Shown: positions 25,871 to 31,892 of the stretch, piece after piece
Layout of the letters: the number at the start of each line of letters is the position of its first letter
Position numbering within the stretch: position 1 is the first letter of the stretch
Source: a bacterium
GTDB taxonomy: Bacteria > Vulcanimicrobiota > Vulcanimicrobiia > Vulcanimicrobiales > Vulcanimicrobiaceae
Length of the DNA: 64,000 bases
NCBI GenBank assembly: GCA_021790935.1
Contig: JAJYFL010000005.1
Coordinates: 124,001 to 188,000 of the forward strand
Reading direction: 5' to 3'
Translations under genes and position numbers: made by a program
Notes under the pieces: generated by a model
Seen by the model: only the letters and a program-made list of their open reading frames with translations
Told to the model about the DNA's origin: nothing
The model's database searches: none

Positions 25871-26172
25871 CGGCGTCGCGACATTGCCAGAGATCGCTCG
25901 CCATCGGAGAGTAAAGTCGGCGTCGGCAGGAAACGCGAGATGCAGGTCCGCGAGGTCTTCGCCGACGTATCGACGCTGAAATTCGATGCGCGGGTCGGCA
26001 AGTAGGCGTCGGAGCGCGCCGATCGCCTCAGCGCTGCGCCAGCGATCTGCAAAGTCTGCCGGCGTTTCCAAGCCGCGACATCGATCAGTACGTCTGTCCC
26101 ACATCCCGGGCTGGCCCCAGTGCTGTACAATGGGCTAGAGCCTGGGGTATACTTGTAGCCGAGGAAACCATC
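25871..26172. other. Intergenic region without a confident gene
   Basis: About 300 bases. One minus-strand frame (about 26104 to 25856) reads protein-like text, CRGLETPADFADRWRSAEAI and HLAFPADADFTLRWRAISG, but has no clear start and no recognised family; it may be a gene remnant. A possible plus-strand promoter for the following pair is TGTACA (26124) and TATACT (26148-26153). Confidence 0.4.
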
Positions 26173-26568
26173 TTGAGAGAAGCAGCCAGGATCCACCCTC
26201 CCGTCGACCGGGAGCAGGTCCTCGACCAAATGGACCAGGCCGACCGCCTGCCTATCTCGGCTGTGGTCCGCGATCTGGTTGATTGGATCGGACTGGGCGT
26301 GACCGCCATGGCCGGCGGCGTTCATGAAACGCGATTCGTTCGTCCCTGGCTGGAAGGAAAGACGCCACGCCGACCGGCGTCGCTCCGCGCCGCGTGGCGC
26401 GCTGCCTACATCATCAGCACGCTGTGCGGGTCGGAGGCGGCGAAGGCCTGGTTCATCGGTCAGAAGCGTGAGTTTGACTTCGAATCGCCGATAAGCGTCC
26501 TTGATAAGAACACGCCCGAAGCGCGCACAGCCGTCGTGCGGTCCGCCGTGCGTTTTGCGACATCCTAG
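26173..26568 (+). CDS. Probable antitoxin of RES toxin (DUF2384-like)
   Basis: 131 residues from TTG 26173, eight bases after GAGG. The central and C-terminal part (ISTLCGSEAAKAWFIGQKRE followed by FESPISVLDKNTPEARTAVV) resembles the Xre-MbcA-ParS toxin-binding domain that pairs with RES toxins. The N-terminus has no clear helix-turn-helix text. The RES-like gene follows nine bases after the stop, in the same frame. Confidence 0.7.
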   Translation: MREAARIHPPVDREQVLDQMDQADRLPISAVVRDLVDWIGLGVTAMAGGVHETRFVRPWLEGKTPRRPASLRAAWRAAYIISTLCGSEAAKAWFIGQKREFDFESPISVLDKNTPEARTAVVRSAVRFATS

Positions 26569-26577
26569 AGCCAACCG

Positions 26578-27219
26578 TTGGCGTTTCATCGCGCACCGCT
26601 GCCGCGACTCATCTATAGGATAAGCTGGGGCGCTGATCCGCTTGCCTATGGACCGCTAGCGATTCTCAAGGCCGGCAGGCCGGGGCGCTGGGACGACCTC
26701 AAGTATCGATTCCGTACTGGCTATTTCGCCGATTCGCTTGTCACGTGCTTCGTCGAAGTGCTCGCCGACCTGCGTCCGGATCCAAAGACCGTCGCCCGTC
26801 TGTGCGCGATGGGCGAGCCGCTTCCAAACATGGATGTGGCGATCGAGGAAAGCCTTCGACCCAGGTACGCGTCGATCGTGATCACGCAGGAGGACCTCAT
26901 CGTCGATATCGTTCACCCGATCTCTCGTACGGAGTTTGAGGTGCTTACGCACCGAACGAATCGCGTCAAGGTCGGAGACTTCCTCGCTCGTGACTTGCGC
27001 ATCCCGCGCCGTGCTGCGGGCGTCGCTCATGACCGGGGTGAGGCTGGCATCCGCGCGCCTTCGGCAGAGGCGCTCGCCGTCAACGGCGAAACGTTCAACC
27101 TCTTTGAGACCACGGTCGGCTCTGGCCAGGCTCGCGTCGCTCTCGTCCCACACGTCGTGCGTTCGGCTGCGGAACAGGAAATCGATCTCGCTACCGCCCG
27201 TGTGCTCCTTGGCATTTAG
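26578..27219 (+). CDS. RES-domain-like toxin
   Basis: 213 residues from TTG 26578. The N-terminal third fits a RES domain: RLIYRISWGADPL with the key Arg, then GRWDDLKYRFRTGYFADSLV and CFVEVLADLRPD with the central Glu. The C-terminal half is unlike the other RES proteins here and may be a variant or partly degenerate. Expected to act on NAD+ if functional. The start has no obvious ribosome-binding site, so coupling to the upstream stop is likely. Confidence 0.7.
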   Translation: MAFHRAPLPRLIYRISWGADPLAYGPLAILKAGRPGRWDDLKYRFRTGYFADSLVTCFVEVLADLRPDPKTVARLCAMGEPLPNMDVAIEESLRPRYASIVITQEDLIVDIVHPISRTEFEVLTHRTNRVKVGDFLARDLRIPRRAAGVAHDRGEAGIRAPSAEALAVNGETFNLFETTVGSGQARVALVPHVVRSAAEQEIDLATARVLLGI

Positions 27220-27369
27220 CCGCTCTCGTTCACCACCTGCGTTTTCCCAAACTGCCATCGCTCGTGTCCCGAAAGACGATCCGCGCTTCCCGATGCGCGC
27301 GAGCCCAGACGAATATCGTGTTGCAAGCGAGTGCGACGTATTCAGGCCGTGAGAGCTCAAGCCCTCGCA

Positions 27370-27497
27370 GACTGCGCACTTTGCGCTAAAGGCGCCGACC
27401 AGCGGAACGCCTTCGCGACGAGCCGGTGCGAAGTAGAAGGCGTCGCATGCCGCATGATCGAGCGCGCCGGCGATCTCAAGGGCCGCAGAGGTCGCTG
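27370..27497 (-). pseudogene. vapC 3' fragment, duplicate of part of the PIN gene at 28425-28895
   Basis: Positions 27401-27497 match 28555-28651 almost base for base (offset 1154), and weaker similarity reaches to 27370 after a 12-base gap. The readable protein is the C-terminal PIN portion around LDHxxxDxFYxAxARREGVPLV. It has no start and no antitoxin, so it is a fragment left by duplication or recombination. Confidence 0.75.
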
Positions 27498-27508
27498 GAA
27501 CGATCGAT

Positions 27509-28174
27509 TCACTCTATCGCGCTGAATCCGCGTAAATCGCCACCATCCCATTCTAATCGCAGTTCGCTTTCGATGCTTAGAGAATCAATAATGCTGGGCC
27601 GAAATATCGCGACGCATCGAAAGCCATCACGGCGAACTGAATCGTACAACAAACCGTGTGCTCCTCCATTGCGCGCGTCGCGCGCTAACGCATTAGCAGC
27701 GTCGTAACGCACGGGATCTGGATCGTACACGTCGGCCGGTACTTGGTCGCGCCGTGCATTGAGAAGCGGCGCGGCTAGACGTGCGCTAATGACGCGCAAC
27801 GCCAAATCGTAGCGCTGCCCTTTAGATTGCGAGAGCCAGCGCACGAGATGAAAACGCTTTCCATGGTATGCTGTCGCAGCGTTGTCGGCAGCGTACCAGG
27901 CTCCAAAGGTTGCGTCGTTAAAGCGTGCGCGGAATGGACGCAAGAACGGCAGCATGGCCAGGCTCGCGTACGGCCCGTGATATTGGTCGCTTTCCGGCAT
28001 CGCTTGAATCTGGCCGAGGGCTTGGCGTGCGACATTGTCGGTCAACGCAAGCACTGAAAGCGCGCCGCCGATGTCGGTTTCCGGCTCGTCGAGCAACTCA
28101 ACGAGGAACTCGATACGCCGGTCCGCCATTCCCGCGATGCGATACACGGGATCGCTGTACGTTAATTCAGTCAC
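27509..28174 (-). CDS. RES-domain toxin
   Basis: 221 residues from GTG 28174. Strong RES pattern: RPFRARFNDATFGAWYAADN then ATAYHGKRFHLVRWL, LNARRDQVPADVYDPDPVRYD, and GAHGLLYDSVRRDGFRCVAIFRP. Arg, Tyr, Glu/Ser positions expected for NAD+ cleavage seem present. Its antitoxin lies just upstream but appears N-terminally truncated, so how this toxin is tolerated is a question. Confidence 0.85.
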   Translation of the reverse strand: MTELTYSDPVYRIAGMADRRIEFLVELLDEPETDIGGALSVLALTDNVARQALGQIQAMPESDQYHGPYASLAMLPFLRPFRARFNDATFGAWYAADNAATAYHGKRFHLVRWLSQSKGQRYDLALRVISARLAAPLLNARRDQVPADVYDPDPVRYDAANALARDARNGGAHGLLYDSVRRDGFRCVAIFRPSIIDSLSIESELRLEWDGGDLRGFSAIE

Positions 28175-28183
28175 GCAGTCGAA

Positions 28184-28420
28184 TCACGCTACGAGCGCAG
28201 ATTCAATATGGTAGCGCACATCGACCAAATCGCTGACATTGCCAGCGAGCATACGCTGGAGCGGAGTTTGATCGCCGAACGAACGATTCTCTGAGATCAG
28301 CCATCGGCGTGCATCGTCTTCTGTGCGAAAAATGGAACGCAGATCGCTGCGCCCGTGCGTCGTGACCGAAAGCCCCGATCTCTTCGACGAGCTTTCCGTT
28401 TCGTTCTGCCTGCGCCGCGA
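28184..28420 (-). pseudogene. Truncated DUF2384 antitoxin upstream of the RES gene
   Basis: The frame ends with FRTEDDARRWLISENRSFGD then QTPLQRMLAGNVSDLVDVRY, the C-terminal toxin-binding domain of a Xre-MbcA-ParS antitoxin, and stops 10 bases before the RES start. Upstream it runs into vapC with no ATG, GTG or TTG between about 28300 and 28420 and no helix-turn-helix. The N-terminal DNA-binding half is missing. A short neutralising peptide from an unusual start cannot be excluded. Confidence 0.65.
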
Positions 28421-28424
28421 GAGT

Positions 28425-28895
28425 TCAAGCGCGTCGTTTGGGAAGGGGCCGGCGCAGTGCAGAGTACGCCTTTGCAAACCGCTCGGCGGAGACGACGAGA
28501 CCCGCATACGCAGTGCCCTGTACTTTGCGCTGGAGGCGCTGGTCCAGCGTAACCAGCGGAACGCCTTCGCGACGAGCCTGTGCGACGTAGAAGGTGTCGT
28601 ATGCCGGATGATCGAGCGCGCAGGCGATCTCAAGAGCCGCAGACGCGAGCGGAGCCGAGGGCATCAAGCGGATTCTCGATGGCACCCGTTCGAGGAACTC
28701 TGCAGCGCGCGCAACGAGATCGGGAGCATGGCGCAGATAGCGCCAGAGGCCGTTGGCGATCTCCGGCAGGAGCAGGTCCGGCGCGACGAGGTCCAGTTCG
28801 AGCGCGAGAATGCGTTCGGCAACCGGCGTCTGCGCTTCGCCAACGAAGGCAGCGATGACGACGCTTGCGTCAACGACGGCGCCGAACTGCGTCAT
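28425..28895 (-). CDS. PIN-domain toxin (VapC/FitB-like)
   Basis: 156 residues from ATG 28895 (MTQFGAVVDASVVIAAFVGE). PIN features include the LLLPEIANGLWR glutamate and LDHPAYDTFYVAQARREGVPLVTLDQRL. It overlaps the FitA antitoxin by 26 bases. Its 3' end abuts the truncated DUF2384 antitoxin, consistent with this module having been inserted there. Part of it is duplicated at 27370. Confidence 0.9.
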   Translation of the reverse strand: MTQFGAVVDASVVIAAFVGEAQTPVAERILALELDLVAPDLLLPEIANGLWRYLRHAPDLVARAAEFLERVPSRIRLMPSAPLASAALEIACALDHPAYDTFYVAQARREGVPLVTLDQRLQRKVQGTAYAGLVVSAERFAKAYSALRRPLPKRRA

Positions 28896-29133
28896 CGAGT
28901 ACCTCCAAGCGGGCGGCTCGCCCCTCTCGAACCACGCTCGCGGCATCGAATCCAGGAATCCTCGGCAGACGGTGTTCACGCGCCCAGGTGATGAAATCGC
29001 CTTCGTCGCCGGCGATGCTTTCGTTCAAGAGTTCGCGCAGCTCCGCTTCAAGGGAACGGCGGTGCCGTCTCGCGCGCGCTTTGAGCCGCTCGACCGTCTG
29101 GGTCTCGAGATTCCGAATAATGACCTGTGCCAT
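28870..29133 (-). CDS. Antitoxin, FitA-type ribbon-helix-helix
   Basis: 87 residues from ATG 29133: MAQVIIRNLETQTVERLKAR then HRRSLEAELRELL, the canonical FitA ribbon-helix-helix. Tail PRIPGFDAASVVREGRAARL binds the toxin. The start lies inside the operator palindrome, a few bases from the predicted transcript start. Confidence 0.92.
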   Translation of the reverse strand: MAQVIIRNLETQTVERLKARARRHRRSLEAELRELLNESIAGDEGDFITWAREHRLPRIPGFDAASVVREGRAARLEVLDDAVRRRR

Positions 29134-29172
29134 GCTATCATTTATGATAGCAGTTCGGTGGGAACGAGGCAA
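29133..29172 (-). promoter_or_regulatory. Promoter and inverted repeat of the FitA-PIN module
   Basis: Minus-strand TTGCCT (29172-29167), 17 bases, TATCAT (29149-29144). The inverted repeat TGCTATCAT-AA-ATGATAGCA spans 29152-29133, covering the -10 box and the first base of the start codon. The transcript would begin about four bases before the ATG. Confidence 0.7.
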
Positions 29173-29305
29173 GCCCGGGTGCGGAGCGGTGTGCGCGCCG
29201 GCTGAAGGCTTGGCTGCAAGCCGGGAAGAGAGCGGGACTGCGCGAGCGAGACCGGCTACTCGGCCATGTGGTGCCGCAGGAGTCCGCTCGGCGGCACGTA
29301 TCACG

Positions 29306-29365
29306 TTTGACGAGCGCCAATCAAAGCTCGCCGAGGCGGCCGGACTGAAGACCGTTACGCGCTAG
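29306..29365 (+). pseudogene. PIN-domain toxin C-terminal stub (FDERQSKL repeat, copy 2)
   Basis: Reads FDERQSKLAEAAGLKTVTR and a TAG; the closest copy to the VapC C-terminus. The DNA of the first 40 bases is almost identical to the stub at 21884. Nothing PIN-like is visible immediately upstream. Confidence 0.6.
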
Positions 29366-29690
29366 CCCACGCGTATTCGTCTTTTTCGGCCGCCTTTTTT
29401 CCCATTGGCGCGTGCCGCTGCCGCTTTCGCGGGCGTCGACCGACGCCCGCCCGCGCGAGCAATTTTCGAGTGCGTCACGTAGCCAAAAAAATCCTCAAGC
29501 AGCCCCGGCGCCGAGATCCCGACATCGAGCGACGGCCAGAGGAGGCCCTCGCCGAGCGGGTCGGCCTGCACCTTGGCAAGTTCCGCCACCGGCTTACCGG
29601 CAAGTTCTTCGATCTCGCCGATCGGGATCGTCACGGAAGCCCCGTTGCGCAACTCCAGACTCAACCCCAGAGCAGAAGCGGCATGGAGCG
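29362..29690 (-). pseudogene. DUF2442-type protein, 5' end lost
   Basis: The frame gives SALGLSLELRNGASVTIPIG, then LLWPSLDVGISAPGLLEDFFG and a Lys/Arg-rich end (KAAAARANGKKGGRKRRIRVG). This matches DUF2442 proteins, which often sit beside toxin genes. The first strand of the domain is replaced by out-of-frame vapC sequence, so the start is missing, though a shorter product from an internal TTG is conceivable. Confidence 0.6.
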
Positions 29691-30021
29691 GGTGGACCGA
29701 CGCACGCAGCACGGCGGTCGGCGCCGCGTTCGCGCAACAGAAGTGCCGAAGCCAAGTGAATCGCATCGTAGGCGCGCAAGCGATAACGCTCGGCAACATT
29801 CCCCGCATCTTTGATCAACGCGCCACCAACACGCGCCGGTGGCCCCGCGCGCTCAGGTCGCCTTCACGGTGTCGCCGGGCCAGGGCCGCCCGCATCTCGA
29901 CGTAGGCGATTTCGGATGTGGCCATAAGCTCGGCTTCGCGCGCCGCTCGCCGGACGATCGGTGCGCCGGCTTCGTCGATATAGAGCTTAACGAGCGCACT
30001 CGTGTCGAGGTATACGATCAC
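29690..30021 (-). pseudogene. vapC broken by stop/deletion and fused to the DUF2442 remnant
   Basis: From GTG 30021 (overlapping the Phd stop as GTGA) it reads IVYLDTSALVKLYIDEAG then EIAYVEMRAALARRHREGDL, a clear VapC N-terminus, and stops at TGA 29817-29815. The next frame continues with NVAERYRLRAYDAIHLASALLLRE, the VapC centre. About 15 residues between the two are missing, and the final strand is replaced by DUF2442 sequence. The toxin should be inactive while its antitoxin is intact. Confidence 0.8.
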
Positions 30022-30290
30022 CCGCGATCCGCGAGGATCGTCTCGGCCAGAGATGGGCCACGGCTCAAACGGATCGGACGACTCAGCCCCCGCGGCTTGC
30101 CGCCCCCCCATCGCGCAGCCCCGCTTCGCAGCATGGCATCGATCCCTTTGTCGAGCGCGGTTTCCGCTGCCGGGCTGATGACGGCAACGGCTCGTCCGCG
30201 ATCCGAAACGATGATGCGCTCGCCGAGCTTCACGCGCGCGAGATAGCGGCTGAGATGGGTCTTCAGTTCGCGAATACCGACCGCCGGCAT
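30018..30290 (-). CDS. Antitoxin, Phd/YefM family (toxin partner broken)
   Basis: 90 residues: VGIRELKTHLSRYLARVKLG then ERIIVSDRGRAVAVI, a standard Phd/YefM antitoxin. The start follows AAGGAGG closely, so translation is by normal ribosome binding. A -10-like TATGAT lies just upstream. It is retained although the downstream vapC is truncated, suggesting either recent toxin loss or a protective role. Confidence 0.88.
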   Translation of the reverse strand: MPAVGIRELKTHLSRYLARVKLGERIIVSDRGRAVAVISPAAETALDKGIDAMLRSGAARWGGGKPRGLSRPIRLSRGPSLAETILADRG

Positions 30291-30367
30291 GGGGAGTCCT
30301 CCTTGTGGTCACATCATACAGTGAAGTGGGCTCAAGCGCAAGCGCGCTTGGCCGGCGGCGGGATTGC

Positions 30368-30712
30368 CTATAGCCCAAGCAGCGCTCGGAGTTTGGCGCG
30401 AACTCGCTCGAGGATCTCTGCCGGAACGGCTGCTTTGTAGCGAGCATTGCGACGTCGCCAGTCCAAAGATTTCACCTGATCCGAAAGCACGACACCGGCG
30501 AGATCGGCGCTACCGTCAAGAGCGACTTCGAACGGCTAGCCCTTGACGCGCGTCGTTATCGGACAAATGAGCGCAAGCGACGTCTTCGCGTTGTACGACG
30601 CTGCAGAGAGTACGAGCGCAGGCCGCTGTACGCGCTGCTCGCGGCTGGCCTTGGGATCGAGATCGATCCAAACGACGTGCCCGATGTCGGGGACGTACTC
30701 CAAGCCTACCAA
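30368..30712 (-). pseudogene. mazF with an in-frame amber stop
   Basis: From TTG 30712 (or the TTG at 30703) the frame reads YVPDIGHVVWIDLDPKASRE, QRPALVLSAASYNAKTS and ICPITTRVKG, then TAG at 30538-30536, then PFEVALDGSADLAGVVLSDQ and VKSLDWRRRNARYKAAV before a second TAG at 30370-30368. The text on both sides belongs to one MazF. The family has Tyr at the stop (KGYPFEV), a single TAC to TAG change. The catalytic Arg region is upstream of the stop, but the dimer-forming half is lost. Confidence 0.85.
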
Positions 30713-30942
30713 GCCTCGTTGCCCACCGCGGCTCCAGTGGACATTTCGCCATGCAGGTTCTGAGGCGTGATGGCGGAGACAAGATCGTCGAGGCTCGGGC
30801 GATTGGCCGGCCGTAGCAGCAGGCCATGTTCGGTTGCCTCAACGGAGAGCAGGTCGCCCTCGCGAACGTGCGCGCGCTCAAGTGCCTCCCTGGGAAGGCG
30901 GATACCCAGGCTGTTTCCCCAGCGCGAAACGGTCACGGCCAT
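30706..30942 (-). CDS. MazE-type AbrB-fold antitoxin
   Basis: 78 residues: VTVSRWGNSLGIRLPREAL then REGDLLSVEATEHGLLLRP, the MazE AbrB-fold signature. Well-placed GGAAGGAG precedes ATG 30942. It overlaps the mutated mazF. Intact. Confidence 0.92.
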   Translation of the reverse strand: MAVTVSRWGNSLGIRLPREALERAHVREGDLLSVEATEHGLLLRPANRPSLDDLVSAITPQNLHGEMSTGAAVGNEAW

Positions 30943-30961
30943 CTCTTACTCCTTCCAACAA

Positions 30962-30982
30962 AGTATATCATATGGATATACT
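30962..30982 (-). promoter_or_regulatory. Promoter/operator of mazEF
   Basis: Inverted repeat AGTATATC-N5-GATATACT (30962-30982). Its inner arm supplies the minus-strand -10 box TATACT (30967-30962), with TTCACG as -35 at 30990-30985, 17 bases away. The transcript would have a leader of about 13 bases with the GGAAGGAG site. Confidence 0.65.
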
Positions 30983-31439
30983 CTCGTGAACTCCGGGAAA
31001 CACGCCCACCAACGGGACTGCAGACCGGTGCCAAAGGACGATCCGCTCGAAACGGCCGGCAAGGCTTTCTCGAGAGCCGAGTCCCAAGTGCAGCGCAGAG
31101 GACACCGTCGCGGCGATCTGCACGGCGAGCCTGCGGCGAAGGCGGTCCCATTCGCCCTTGAGGCGGGTCGCCCAGCCCTGCAAGACGTGGGCCTCGTCGA
31201 GCAGTGCGACGGCGCGCCCGCCGGCTTTTGCGCAACACTCGGCTCGAGCCCACGGGCGCTCCCAAGAACCCGGCAACGACGCTTCTGGACCGTCCGGCCG
31301 CAACATAGATGGCCACGCTCCCCAGCTTTTCAGCGAGCTCGAGGAGCAGCGTGGTCTCGCCGACCTAGCGTGGACCGGCGAGGAGCTTGACGCGCGACGC
31401 TGCAAGCTCGGTACGTGGCGCGGAACTCTTGCGAAGAGA
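30983..31439 (-). pseudogene. AAA-type ATPase (DUF4143-linked family) ruin
   Basis: Minus-strand reading gives VKLLAGPR-stop-VGETTLLLELAEKLG, a P-loop in which GPRQVGKTTLL has Gln changed to TAG (31367-31365) and the Walker Lys changed to Glu. After a frameshift it continues ALLDEAHVLQGWATRLKGEW and SALHLGLGSRESLAGRFERI, the Walker B and sensor text of these ATPases. The C-terminal DUF4143 part is gone, replaced by the mazE promoter. Confidence 0.8.
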
Positions 31440-31480
31440 TAGTTGACTAATTATTCGACTATAGCTGCAAGCCCGCACTG
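31420..31480. repeat. 61-bp dispersed repeat, copy 2
   Basis: Matches 25075-25135. On the minus strand it runs from TTGCAGCTATAG through GTCGAATAATTAGTCAAC into the first codons of the ATPase ruin, so it probably held that gene's promoter (TTGCAG / TATAGT-like boxes). The start codon seen as ATG in copy 1 is altered here. Confidence 0.7.
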
Positions 31481-31619
31481 CCGCCAGGATGGGCTGCTCG
31501 CGCAATTCGCCGGCTTTCGGGGCGGTGCCGCAGGCGTCCGCACGGCGGCCGGAAGAGCGGCGGGATTCTGCCGCCCACGCTTACGATTATTCGGCGTCCT
31601 CGCCTCTGGCTGACGCCGC

Positions 31620-31825
31620 TGCATCGTGCCGAATGGACGGAGGCGATCGCGCAGCACGTCCTTCACCGTGGGAACAGGTCGATCTGCCCGACATCGCCTT
31701 CCAAACATGCGTCCACCTCGCTCGCCGGCACGTCTCCCCGCTCGGCATCCGTACCCTGGACACGGCCCACGCTTGACGAGCGCCAATCAAAGGTCGTCGA
31801 GGCGGCAGGGCTGAAGAGCGTGTAG
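31620..31825 (+). pseudogene. PIN-domain toxin remnant with internal deletion (FDERQSKL repeat, copy 3)
   Basis: The plus frame reads WEQVDLPDIAFQTCVHLARR then HVSPLGIRTLDTAHA, the middle of a VapC (LGxRTLDxLHVA), stops at TGA 31774-31776, and continues one base out of phase as LDERQSKVVEAAGLKSV with TAG at 31823. About 15 codons between HVA and TFDERQ are deleted. The N-terminal metal-binding Asp region is not recognisable. It explains the origin of the other two stubs. Confidence 0.75.
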
Positions 31826-31892
31826 CCGTACTGTCAAGGCGCTTCCGGGAGCTTTCCCGAGGACTGGGGCACTAGAAAATTGGAGGTTCTCC

